Assembly: GCA_023846275.1 (NCBI GenBank)
Contig: CM043874.1
Coordinates: 30,043,630 to 30,107,629, forward strand
Length of the DNA stretch: 64,000 nt
Source of the DNA: Vanilla planifolia
Lineage: Eukaryota > Streptophyta > Magnoliopsida > Asparagales > Orchidaceae
Reading direction: 5' to 3'
A model generated the notes under the pieces. The model was not told where the DNA came from. It worked only from the letters and a program-made list of their open reading frames with translations, and ran no database searches. Of this stretch, positions 1 through 10,808 are shown in pieces. The translations under genes and the position numbers were made by a program. The first letter of the stretch is position 1. Every line of letters starts with the position of its first letter.

Positions 1-904
1 TTTTTAAATCTTTTGAAGATATTTAGAGCATTATCTTGAATTTGTACTTATAATTATGTAAAAATTAGGAGGACAAATATTTATCAAAAAAAAAAAAAAC
101 AAAATTACTATTGCAAATGTTACAAAGAAATTCATCCATGGAATTAGATGGCCAAAAAATGTTGGGCTGTGATGACCATATTTGTCACCAATTTTATTAT
201 TTTTTTAATTAAATTACGTTTTTATTTTATTGATGTGAAATTCTTATTTGTCATAAATTTTAATTTTTTAAATTTAATTTATTTTATTTCTTTAAGTCTT
301 TATTTTCTTTTAAATTCAGAATTCAATTGACAATTTTTTTCTAAAGTTTATTAATTTTTTAATTTATAAATATATCAATATATCAGTTATAATTGCAATT
401 ACAACAATCAACAAAAACTTAATTAAGGCTAAAAGCTTTAATTTTTTACCATAAATTAGAAAGATTTGAAGTTAAATCACAAATAAAAAAAATTCTACTT
501 TTGTTTTTTTGATCTTACCAAGAGTTCTTTTCCAACTAAAATGTTGTTCTTTTTCCTTAATTTAGTTAGAAATGTAACGACTTTTGATGTTCTCATTGTC
601 AGTGAAGGATGCTCTGGCAAATACTTTGGCCAAATGCATGAAATTGGCACCTTAAGGTTGCACTCGACATGGGGTTAGGAGAGGGAAGGAATGAGTTTAT
701 TTTTAGAAATGAAAATAGTTAATATACTCACACACACATACACACACACACTTATTAATTTTGATAATTTACAAAAACTCTAAATGAACTCTGATCAAGA
801 AAAAACAAATATCATTAGACTCATCTTATTGAGTTTTATTCAATTATATTTTCAAAATACTTTATTGTTTTAGGGCATTAACCCACTTTATGAGATTATT
901 CAAT
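1..904. other. AT-rich non-coding DNA
   Basis: No coding similarity is recognised here. The stretch is AT-rich, with runs of A and T and one short CA repeat. It lies beyond the 3' end of the minus-strand gypsy pol remnant, so it could hold that element's decayed 3' untranslated region and LTR, but no LTR pair could be matched by eye. The first 45 bases resemble the 3' tail of the LINE described below. Confidence 0.5.
729..751. repeat. (CA)n microsatellite, imperfect
   Basis: A run of about eleven CA units is interrupted once by a T (CATA). It is an ordinary dinucleotide repeat. Confidence 0.8.
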
Positions 905-1665
905 TTTTACTTAATTTGCTGATTAAGGATGTTATAAGTCCTCTCCTCCCTATATGAATTTTATCTTTGAAATTTAGAATAGCTCAAGATGATACTTCCT
1001 CATCTCATTCTCTAATTCTAAGGTAGCTTCATATTTTATTTAAATTTTTTATTATACTTTAACTATAAGTATTATTTTCTTTCTCAATTTCTTGATATCT
1101 TTAGTTAGGATTTTTACAAACTTCACTTCATAGATTAGATTTGCTTACACTTTGATATTATTTTGATTATATTGTGTTACATTTGATGGATCAACAATGT
1201 ATTTCCTCGGAGTTAAAATATAGAATACATTATGCATGCATGCCAATGTTGGAGGTAATGCTATTCTATATGTAACGTCTCTAACTTCTTTTAATATCTT
1301 GAAAGGTTTAATGTATCTCAGCTTTAGCTTTCCTTATTAGCTAAATGGGGTTACACTCTTTATTTGGCTTACCTTTAAGAATAAATATATCCATTCTTGA
1401 AACTCTACCTTTTTATGCTTTATTTCAAAGCATCTCTAATGATATTGTGCTTTAGTATTCTTTCTTGAATCATTTGAATCTTTTGGGTTGTTTCAACTAT
1501 CAATTTTGGCTTAGTTGTGTTTTGTCACCCTCTTCATACAACATAGTGGTGATTGATATTTCTTATCATATAGCGATACTATTGCTATGTTGGATTGATA
1601 ATTATTATTATAAATGAATTCAATTAATGCGAGATGATTTTTTCAGTTGACATAGTTGTTTTTCG
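905..1665 (-). pseudogene. Ty3/gypsy integrase C-terminus and chromo-like region (fossil)
   Basis: Read on the minus strand from about 1665 down to 905, a largely single frame with stops matches the end of plant Ty3/gypsy pol. In order I see LALIEFIYNNNYQSN (family: LPLIEFAYNNSYQSS), YDKKYQSPLC (family: YGRKCRSPLC), RYIKPFKILKEV (family: RYIGPFEILERV), YRIALPPTLACMHNVFYIL (family: YRLALPPxLxxVHPVFHVS), then KILTKDIKKLRKK and EATLELENEMRKYHLELF. The last block corresponds to the chromodomain-like tail of Del/Tekay-type chromoviruses. In-frame stops and frameshifts show it is dead. The integrase core and RT of a similar element lie at 12.6-13.7 kb on the same strand and may be its other half. 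Confidence 0.85.
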
Positions 1666-3888
1666 TACATCAAATAGAGGTTCTATTTAGTGGTAATTAA
1701 TCATATTATGACTTGAAGACATGCCAAGATTGGCTCCTTAACTTATTAGCCTTCATTATTATTACAATTGCAAGGGTTAATTATACCCAACATTTGCTTA
1801 TTATATATTTAAGTGTACTTTTATTAGTTTGTCGAGTTATTTGTATATATACTTTAGTTTAAGTAGTTTGAAAATTAATTGATATTTTTTCAGATATTTT
1901 TATCTTTAAATTTTGTCCAAGACATCTCTGTAGAAGTTTCATAGCTCCATCAATGCAAAATTTGATAAACAATAACTTAAAAATACATAAAATCGAGTTT
2001 TATACTGTTATATCTATCTGCTGCCATCTATTTCCATTGTCGCCATTATCCACAGTTGTCATAGATTATGTTGACCCATGTAGTTGCTTGACTAGCATTG
2101 AATTGACCTTGCTAATCTACTCCACTTGCACTAATCCATTAACTCACATTGAACTACTAACATGTTCCAACTCACATTAATGTGTGATCTACAAACCTAC
2201 TTGACCCATCAACATGTGCCAACCTGTCAAGTCATACCTATTTGCATTGATTCGCTTCAACCTATGCTAATCCTCAAACTAGACACAAGGAATCATAATG
2301 CCTCTTTGCCCACGTCATACCAGTTGTGACACTTGTCTCCTCACCACTCAATGGACGGTTGATAAAAAAGTGGGCCTGTTTGGAAATTATGTATATCGAT
2401 TAATTTTGCAATTTTTTAAGACAATTATTTTGTTAGAATTCAACAAATTATTTTGTAATTTGTGGTTACTTTTAGAATTTTAAAAATATCTTTTTATATT
2501 CTTAGGTTAGTAAATTATCATTATACTTTTGAAGTATTTACAAATAAGGATCTTCATCATATTATAAGTAATAAAATTTGAATGAAGTAAAAAAGTGCTA
2601 CTTACAAGCTTGTTTGATATGAGTATATTGCTTATAATCAAGCTAATAGTATTATTCTAGAGGTGCCTTGGAAAGACAAGCGAGAAGCTTAAAAAGGAGA
2701 TCCTAATTGATTATTCAGCATCCACAAGAGTTCTAATCGCCAAGAAAGTGCTTAACCCCACATTTCATTTTTTAGGAAAAATTAATCATTATATCCAATG
2801 TTTTAGTTTGTGTAAGTGAACCTGCAATTTTTTATTTGGCTTTCTAACAACTCTAGTTGTGTGTGTATCTTATCACTTCATCACTAATATGAATATTTTG
2901 GGTGCATGTTATTAAATCACTTTTTCTTTAGGTTAAGATTTCTCATATTAAAGATTAGTATAAGTCTTTGACTCTTGAGAAAGTTTATACTCACCTAATG
3001 ATCCTAAGATTTTTAATTCTAAACTTATAAACTTTGGGTAGGCTCTTGTGTGGATATATTACATGAACCTAAGCATTTCTCAATCATCAATGAGGTTACG
3101 ATAGATTTTAGCATATCATCTTGCAGCAATTGGGTATCAAGGAATGGTTAGCATTAAGAACTTACATAATTTTTAATTTATCGTTAAAAAACATCTTTTA
3201 ATTTTATGCATTTATTATTAATGATTAGAAATTATTTAAAAAATATAAAGTAAAACATAACAAAAAAATAAATAAACAAAAAAAAAATCTTATTTTAAAG
3301 TTTAATACAATAATATTTCTTTATTTGTATGTTCTCTTGCTATTACATTTTGAGATTTGATTATTTTTTCTTTATGATCCTAAATTATGGACCTTATTTC
3401 CAACTTAATAATTTATGACCTCTAGGTCTAAAAAATAAGATATAATATCTGATTCTTGACTAACACAACCACTTATATACCTAGTAATACAATATACAAT
3501 TTTAGAACTAACTCATTTAATGCAAGAACAAAGAGAAATATTAGAAACATGCATAGACTAATTGAAATAATGTACAGATAATATATTAGGTGAAACTCAT
3601 AAATCAAGTAGGTTTATGACAAGTGATTTTGAAGTGAAGAATTATTCTCTAAAAATAAGCTTAGCTAATTAGAACATTAAAAAAAGGCATTGAATTACTC
3701 CACATATCTATGATAAATGACATGGAAGGGATGATGAGTAGGTTGACATGGTTAAAATAGAAGCCATCACCTTTAAGAAATGAGAAAGGAGTATTATTTT
3801 GATTAGTGTGATCTTAATAAGTGTTAAAAGTTCCAATTTGCAAAATCTAAACTCATATCACATGTTAAGTTATTTGTTCATATATATC
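1666..3888. other. AT-rich DNA between gypsy remnant and LINE
   Basis: About 2.2 kb with no recognisable protein similarity on either strand. A locally C-rich patch at about 2020-2350 contains short open frames that look like chance. This segment separates the two halves of the putative split gypsy element, so it may itself be an inserted element, but no terminal repeats were found by eye. Confidence 0.4.
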
Positions 3889-4431
3889 ACTGTGAGGTGA
3901 CTGTGAGGCGATCGGCGAAAGCGAGCGGTGTTTCGCATGCCGGTGCGGTGCTTGCGCTCCGCACAGTCCCGTCGATGCGGGCGCATCTCACACCACGCTG
4001 TCTCTACGTGGACCCTCTGTGCATCCCTGCGTGCGACATCACGGCGTGTAGTGCAGACTCTCTTTGCACAACACTGTCGTTTCTTCGCACTTACGCTTTT
4101 CCCTGCATCTAAAGCTCGAGCACTTGGGAGCGTCAGGATTTGGAGCTCCTTGTTTTTCTAGTACTTATTGTGCATGCTTTGAGGTAAATTCTGGAAACTC
4201 CATTGCTAGGGTTTTGCTGCTTAGTGTGCCTGGTATTCGCGCGCTGCGTTTCAGGGAGTCCTTGTCGCGCTTCATCCTGTGGTTGCTAATTCACGGGGTA
4301 ATCTATATTTTTGCTGTTATTCTGCACTGTGTTGGATGATTATTTGCAGGTAGCCTTAGCGTGATTGGATTGTTGGGGTGCTCATCCATTATTGGGTGCT
4401 TTGTTTCTCCTTTAATCCTAAGTCGTCTCAA
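3889..4431 (+). other. LINE 5' untranslated region
   Basis: A GC-rich, CpG-rich leader precedes the ORF1 start. Several overlapping short open frames on the plus strand have no family resemblance and look like chance in GC-rich sequence. Plant L1 internal promoters lie in this position, but no specific promoter element was identified. Confidence 0.6.
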
Positions 4432-6186
4432 ATGGCGGGAGCAAAGGCTATTAGGAGCAACAAGAAGCGAAAAAATTGTGGAAATTCATCCCCTAACCGT
4501 GAGAAGAATACTACGGAGGAGGTACAGGGGGGACGGGATAAGGGCAAGAAGTTGATGTAGGGGTTGACTGATGAAGTCTTGAGAAATGAGCTCTCAGATG
4601 CTAATCTCGTTTTTGACCAGGCTGAATGCTCATCTAATGCAGGGTCGCTGAGTATTGAGGACATTGTGGAGCATTCGTGCAGCAGCGAGGATGACTCACC
4701 TCTGAGTGCGAGGGCAGTGTGTTCTGTGCTGAAGCAGGAGGATGAGTGTATGAAGGATGCTGGTGATGAGGCGAGAATATATGAAAGTGATGCCGCTCTC
4801 ACAGTTGGGAAGGGTCTCTATGCAGCAGGGTTTACAGCTAATGCAGAAGACAATGCAGTTGTGTTGTAGGAAGTGGGCATGCACGATGGTGATGTGGATG
4901 TACTGCATAAGGGTGGGCAGCCTGGAAAACCGAAAGGGAGGGTCTCCTTTCGTGAGGCTCTCACTGCAAACAATAACCCGGGGTATGGAGCAACCACTTC
5001 CTTTATTGCCCCCAAAATGGTCGATATTAAGGAAAGAGCGGCTCTAACGCAAAATATTATGGAAAATGATGTGGTTATTCTGTCACACGAAGCTTGCTCA
5101 AGGCGGAGGATCTTTCATCAGCATGATCTCATTGGCAGAGTCTATGGAAATTCCCTTCCGTTTGCTATCATTGCTAAAATCTTGACAAGAAGATGGGGTC
5201 ATCTTAGTGAATTTCGTGTCATGGAATTACCTTTTAACTGCTTTTGTTTACATTTTGATTCAGTGGAAGACCGAAATAAGATATGGCTGGGTGGTTCATG
5301 GCAGGTGGCGGGGCAAGCAATGGGTCTTGATTTGTGGGAAGCAGATTTCAAGCCGTCACCTGATGCTGCTATGTGTGCTCCCGTTTGGATTCGTTTTCCT
5401 GCACTGCCACTACTATATTGGGATGCTGAAAATATCATAAAAATTGCCAAGAATGTAGGGGAACCCATACTACTAGATGGCTGGACTGCACAGATGCAAA
5501 GGACTTCATATGCTAGGGTCTGTGTATGGATGGACCTCACTAAGCTGCTTAAGTCGGGGTTATGGCTCAGTGGTGACTTGGGAAAATCTTTAAAACCTAT
5601 TGAATATGAGGGGCTGCCGCGTATCTGTTATGCATGTGGTCATGTTGGACATGTGGTGGAGTATTGTCCAAAAAAGAAAATGGAAATGGAAACTGTTAAA
5701 AACATAGTAACGAACACTGGACTCGCTGCGTATTGTACTGGAAGCGAGGAGTTGCGTGCCTCTAATGGGAGTATTTTTGTTGAATCCCCTGCTGTGGTTC
5801 CCCTGTGTGCGCCACCAGCTTAGACTCAGGATATACATGCAGACGAGGCAGTGAGAGAAGGTCTGGGGCCTTGAATGGTTGTCCAGTCGAGAAAGAGAAG
5901 GCCAATTCGGAACACAAATGATCACCAGAATACCGGGCAGAGATCTCATGCGGTGGACAGCACTATTAGGGGTATCAAACGGGAGGAGGGACGAGATGGA
6001 ATTGCAATAAGAAGAAGAAGAAGTTCTTTGATATTTAGGGGCAGGGAGCCAATTCAGAGGTCATGGGCCCCTAAGGGCGTTATGAGGAGCGCTCCTAACA
6101 ACAGACATGAACTCTTAACTGGTGATAAGGGCAAGAAAGCAATGCCAATGGATAGTATGGAGGAGGAAGACCACAGCAGCAGTTGA
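4432..6186 (+). pseudogene. LINE ORF1: DUF4283-like RNA-binding protein with CCHC knuckle
   Basis: The start is the ATG at 4432 (MAGAKAIRSNKKRK). One frame continues through in-frame stops TAG 4558, TAG 4867, TAG 5821 and TGA 5872 to TGA 6184. The N-terminus is basic then acidic. The middle, about 4930-5580, is a DUF4283-type fold: LPFAIIAKILTRRWG, then FCLHFDSVEDRNKIWLGGSW, then PVWIRFPALPLLYW. A zinc knuckle CYACGHVGHVVEYC (CX2CX4HX4C) lies at about 5626-5670. After TAG 5821, GLGP-stop-MVVQSRKRR matches the conserved GPWMxVxRRRR of plant LINE ORF1, so TGA 5872 replaces Trp. The product would be the nucleic-acid chaperone of the LINE RNP. The four internal stops prevent full-length translation. 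Confidence 0.85.
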
Positions 6187-6626
6187 ATGACAAATATGCT
6201 GCTATGGGTTGAGGGGCTACCCCCCCAGCTGCAAATCGTGGACTGCAGTAGTTGTTGGTGTTGGTGGTACAGGAGGTGCTGGAGTGCGCTGCGGTGCGGG
6301 TGTACATTGGTGGAGTTGGATGTACGGGATGGAGGTGTTGGTACATGCTGGAGGTGTTTGGACGCGCTGTGGGTGTTGGTGATGCTAAGTGCTGCAGCAA
6401 GTTGTAGGTACGCTAGATGCAGTATAGAGGATGTGCTCACTGGGTTGGTGCAGGCGATCGCTGCGTGTGTGGAGGGGGTTCAGTGCGTGGGGGCTGCACG
6501 TGTTTGCACTCCTGAAACACATTTTCTGCACATCCTCACGGTATGTTTGGGGATGCGTTTTGCGGTTGCAACCTTGTTGGTGAAAGAATCGAAGGAATTT
6601 TTGTGGGGGAAAATACCTATTTGCTA
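6187..6626 (+). other. ORF1 tail / ORF1-ORF2 spacer of the LINE
   Basis: A GT-rich stretch with many GGTG/TGG words. It gives a 146-codon open frame (6187-6627) with Cys/Trp-rich composition that is not LINE-like. It is most likely the frame-shifted low-complexity end of ORF1 plus the spacer before ORF2. Confidence 0.5.
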
Positions 6627-7131
6627 ATGATTAAGATTGTTGTTTGGAACATTAGGGGGGTAAGGAAAAGAAAGTCATGTAGCTACCTACAGAGATTTGT
6701 TAGGGAAGGAAATATAGGGGTGGTGGCACTTGTGTGGAGACTAGAGTTCAATCTTTCGACAGACGTGATGCTAACTTTCTTCTCGACAGGGATTGGATGT
6801 TTGCTACTCAGCCTTCCGAGGGGAAGTCGACTGGTATTGTTATTATGTGGAGGCACTACATTGACCTGGTGGTTACTCGCTCTTCAATGCATATGGTTGT
6901 CTTTGGTGTCAAGTTCTTGGGAGGCTCATATCTAAAATGCCGTGTGGTATACTCTCCTAATAACCCCTACAGGCACAGGGATATTTGGCATATGTTGAGA
7001 GTGGAGGCAGAGGGGGATGACCCTATGATTGTTGCGGGGGACTTCAATATTGTGATGTCCCAAGAGGAGAAGAGGGGGGGGGGGGGGTTAAGGCATACAA
7101 CTGTGGACTTGGCCAGTAGGAGTTTTCAGAG
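6627..7131 (+). pseudogene. LINE ORF2, endonuclease N-terminal part
   Basis: Start ATG 6627 gives MIKIVVWNIRGVRKRKS, matching the first motif (WNIRG, catalytic Asn) of the plant L1 apurinic-type endonuclease. The frame shifts near 6733, where the conserved ET motif should be. It resumes as TRVQSFDRR, VVYSPNN and the conserved GDFN block (VAGDFNIVMSQEEKRGGGG). A 14-base G run (7074-7087) ends this piece, and the family match continues in yet another frame just after it. The enzyme would nick target DNA to prime reverse transcription. Two frameshifts in 500 bp make this copy non-functional. Confidence 0.85.
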
Positions 7132-8715
7132 GTTATGCAAGATCTTCAGCTGCTTGATTTGGGTTTTGTAGGCAGCAGGTTCACTTGGTGCAACGGCAAG
7201 TAGGGGAATGCCAGAATCTGGGAGAGGCTGGATAGGGCTCTTATGAATGCAAATGGGCTGAATGTTTTCCCAGCTACCTTGGTGACTCATCTCGCCCAGA
7301 TCGGGTCTAATCATTGCCCTCTTATGATTGATATGGGCACAAATGTGGCAAAACCGAATCACAGTAGGATCCAGTTTGAGAACATTTGGCTTGACCATCC
7401 CGAGTCCATCGGTATTGTGAAGCATATGTGGTCCAGAAGTACTAGGGAGAATTGTATGGATAGCATCTCTACTAAGTTTTGTTGTTGCCTGGTGGCTCTG
7501 CGCAGGTGGAGTAAGAGGGAAATGCGGGACATTATTGGGACAAACAGGGAGTATGAGAGGAGGATTGGTGAATTACAAGAAAAGGAGGCAGGATAGGGTC
7601 TAAATGAGGAGGAGAACACCCAGCTTGGTAATCTCATTTTTGAATTCCATAGAGGGTGTGCACTTGAGGAGAAGTGGTGGTGCCAAAGAGCAAAGATCCA
7701 TTAGGTACAACTGGGGGATAAGAACACAAAGTTTTTTCATGCTGCAACCACAACTAGATGGCGTAATAACAATATATCTCATATGAGGAATGAAGAGGGG
7801 AACAGGGTGGAATCGAGGGCTGACATTAGCAACATCTTATTACAGTTCTTTGGCACAAAATGGCGGGGTGGTTCGTGGGTTGCACCCTCCCTACGGCATC
7901 TGTCACCCAACTGCATAACCTTGGAGAACAGAGAATGGCTGACCCATGGAATCACTGAGGAGGAGGTGGCCAATGCTATTAGGACTAGTAAGAGAAACAA
8001 AGCACCGGAGATGGACGGCATAACAGCAGAGTTTGTTACGGGCTATTGGACTGTCACTCATATGGATATTATAAAGGCTGTTCTTTGTTTTTTCAAGAAG
8101 AATTACATGCCTAAAGCATGGAAGGATACATTGGTGGTACTTATTCCTAAGAGGCAAGGTGCTTCTAAGCCTAAACACTTTAGGCCAATTAGCCTATGCA
8201 ATGTCATTTATAAAATTGTCGCCAGGATCTTGGCAAAAAGACTCAAAGGAGTACTATCTGAGGTTATTGCTAGAGAGCAGGGAGCTTTTCTTCTCGAGAG
8301 ATCCATTTTTGACAAAATCTTTATTGCACAGGAGATGGAGGCGAGAATGTATTCATCCTCATCCAAAGTGGGCTTGATGGCTGTGAAAGTTGATTTGGAA
8401 CAGGCGTACGACAGTTTGAGATGGCAATTCATTGAGGAGATGATGCAATTCCTTGGCTTCCCACCGACATGGTGCAAGTAGGTTCTTGCTTGTATTACCT
8501 CCCCAAGATTTGGTATTCTGTTGAACGGAGATAGATTACCATGGATTGAGGCTTGCAGGGGTCTTCGTTAGGGTTGCCCCTTATCCCCATATTTGTTCAC
8601 TCTGGTATCAGAATTCTTCTCTCTGCTGACGCGTAAGTATGAGAATCAGGCATTACTTGGCTTTAGATGCACCTCCAATGGCCCCCTTATCTCGCATCTT
8701 TTATATGCTGATGAT
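7087..8715 (+). repeat. Tandem duplication, copy 1 (1629 bp) inside LINE ORF2
   Basis: Every landmark in 7087-8715 recurs 1629 bp downstream, and all open frames on both strands translate identically in the two copies, so they look essentially identical. The unit starts at the end of the poly-G run in the endonuclease and ends just after the RT catalytic YADDV. The 4-bp word GTTA occurs at 7087-7090, 8716-8719 and 10345-10348, so it is the junction microhomology. 1629 is 3 x 543, so the reading frame is kept. Confidence 0.95.
7132..8715 (+). pseudogene. LINE ORF2 copy 1: endonuclease C-terminus and RT up to YADD
   Basis: In one frame: VMQDLQLLDLGFVGSRFTWC (endonuclease), RIWERLDRAL, then IGSNHCPLMID, where the catalytic SDH motif reads SNH. 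Next come GDKNTKFFHA and the RT: NKAPEMDGITAEF, TLVVLIPKR, KPKHFRPISLCNVIYKI, the first catalytic Asp block VKVDLEQAYDSLRW, GCPLSPYLFTLVSEF, and LLYADDV. In-frame TAG stops occur at 7201, 7594, 7702, 8479 and 8569; the last lies in the invariant RQGCPLSP block and replaces Gln. After YADDV the sequence jumps back to the endonuclease, so this copy lacks the thumb and C-terminal domains. Confidence 0.9.
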
Positions 8716-10344
8716 GTTAAGGCATACAACTGTGGACTTGGCCAGTAGGAGTTTTCAGAGGTTATGCAAGATCTTCAGCTGCTTGATTTGGGTTTTGTAG
8801 GCAGCAGGTTCACTTGGTGCAACGGCAAGTAGGGGAATGCCAGAATCTGGGAGAGGCTGGATAGGGCTCTTATGAATGCAAATGGGCTGAATGTTTTCCC
8901 AGCTACCTTGGTGACTCATCTCGCCCAGATCGGGTCTAATCATTGCCCTCTTATGATTGATATGGGCACAAATGTGGCAAAACCGAATCACAGTAGGATC
9001 CAGTTTGAGAACATTTGGCTTGACCATCCCGAGTCCATCGGTATTGTGAAGCATATGTGGTCCAGAAGTACTAGGGAGAATTGTATGGATAGCATCTCTA
9101 CTAAGTTTTGTTGTTGCCTGGTGGCTCTGCGCAGGTGGAGTAAGAGGGAAATGCGGGACATTATTGGGACAAACAGGGAGTATGAGAGGAGGATTGGTGA
9201 ATTACAAGAAAAGGAGGCAGGATAGGGTCTAAATGAGGAGGAGAACACCCAGCTTGGTAATCTCATTTTTGAATTCCATAGAGGGTGTGCACTTGAGGAG
9301 AAGTGGTGGTGCCAAAGAGCAAAGATCCATTAGGTACAACTGGGGGATAAGAACACAAAGTTTTTTCATGCTGCAACCACAACTAGATGGCGTAATAACA
9401 ATATATCTCATATGAGGAATGAAGAGGGGAACAGGGTGGAATCGAGGGCTGACATTAGCAACATCTTATTACAGTTCTTTGGCACAAAATGGCGGGGTGG
9501 TTCGTGGGTTGCACCCTCCCTACGGCATCTGTCACCCAACTGCATAACCTTGGAGAACAGAGAATGGCTGACCCATGGAATCACTGAGGAGGAGGTGGCC
9601 AATGCTATTAGGACTAGTAAGAGAAACAAAGCACCGGAGATGGACGGCATAACAGCAGAGTTTGTTACGGGCTATTGGACTGTCACTCATATGGATATTA
9701 TAAAGGCTGTTCTTTGTTTTTTCAAGAAGAATTACATGCCTAAAGCATGGAAGGATACATTGGTGGTACTTATTCCTAAGAGGCAAGGTGCTTCTAAGCC
9801 TAAACACTTTAGGCCAATTAGCCTATGCAATGTCATTTATAAAATTGTCGCCAGGATCTTGGCAAAAAGACTCAAAGGAGTACTATCTGAGGTTATTGCT
9901 AGAGAGCAGGGAGCTTTTCTTCTCGAGAGATCCATTTTTGACAAAATCTTTATTGCACAGGAGATGGAGGCGAGAATGTATTCATCCTCATCCAAAGTGG
10001 GCTTGATGGCTGTGAAAGTTGATTTGGAACAGGCGTACGACAGTTTGAGATGGCAATTCATTGAGGAGATGATGCAATTCCTTGGCTTCCCACCGACATG
10101 GTGCAAGTAGGTTCTTGCTTGTATTACCTCCCCAAGATTTGGTATTCTGTTGAACGGAGATAGATTACCATGGATTGAGGCTTGCAGGGGTCTTCGTTAG
10201 GGTTGCCCCTTATCCCCATATTTGTTCACTCTGGTATCAGAATTCTTCTCTCTGCTGACGCGTAAGTATGAGAATCAGGCATTACTTGGCTTTAGATGCA
10301 CCTCCAATGGCCCCCTTATCTCGCATCTTTTATATGCTGATGAT
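8716..10344 (+). repeat. Tandem duplication, copy 2 (1629 bp) inside LINE ORF2
   Basis: Second copy of the unit described for 7087-8715, apparently without differences. After it, the normal RT sequence carries on (YADDVIIYAPG), so this copy is the one continuous with the 3' half of the element. Confidence 0.95.
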
Positions 10345-10805
10345 GTTATTATCTATGCACCTGGTTTATATAAGTCTGTGTCTGTTATCAAGAAAATGCT
10401 CCATAAGTTCAGTAAGTTCGTTGGGCTGAATATTAACCATGAGAAATCTAGAATTTTCTTCAGTAGAGGTATGAAGAAGAAAAAGATGAAGCTTGTGTCC
10501 TCTAAGCTTGGTATCCCAAAGGGAAATACACTCTCCTACCTGGGTATTCCTATTTTGGCTAAGTTATTCAAGAAAACAGATTTCAACTTTTTGATTTAGA
10601 AAATTGAGCATCAGGTTGCTAAGTGGTGGGTATGCCCCCTCTCCTTGGTTGGAAGGATTCTGTTGATTAAGGCTATTTTGGAGCCGTTTCCAAATTTTGT
10701 GATGAGCCATTGTGTGGTTCCACGGGGGGTGGTGGAGCAGATGGAACAGTTGATGAGGAGATTCCTATGGTGTGGCGTAGGTACGACTCATGCTATCCAT
10801 TAAGC
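8761..10805 (+). pseudogene. LINE ORF2 copy 2: endonuclease C-terminus and complete RT
   Basis: Repeats the endonuclease C-terminus and RT fingers/palm with the same stops as copy 1. It then continues beyond the catalytic LLYADDVIIY into the RT connection: FVGLNINHEKSRIFFS, TLSYLGIP, KIEHQVAKWW, SLVGRILLIKAIL and RRFLWCG. A TAG at 10597 interrupts the frame before KIEHQ, a TAA lies at about 10801, and a frameshift near 10840 moves the match to the next frame. Because the stops are shared with copy 1, the decay came before the duplication. It would copy LINE RNA at the target nick if intact. Confidence 0.9.
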
Positions 10806-10808
10806 TGA

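Noticed and set aside
1953..2483. Short plus-strand frames rich in Thr, Cys and Leu at 2.0-2.5 kb
   Set aside because: The C-rich patch gives chance frames; no motif, no start context and no continuation.
3897..4339. Overlapping plus-strand frames in the LINE 5' region
   Set aside because: They overlap in all three frames and have composition expected of GC-rich leader DNA; no conserved domain.
6054..6440. Long minus-strand open frames opposite LINE ORF1 and ORF2 (e.g. 6054-6440, 11232-11804)
   Set aside because: They lie antisense to recognisable LINE domains in GC-richer sequence and show no motif of their own.
7087..10348. Reading the repeated LINE block as two independent LINE insertions
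   Set aside because: Both copies share exact ends, identical stops and no second set of 5' or 3' ends; a tandem duplication explains it better.
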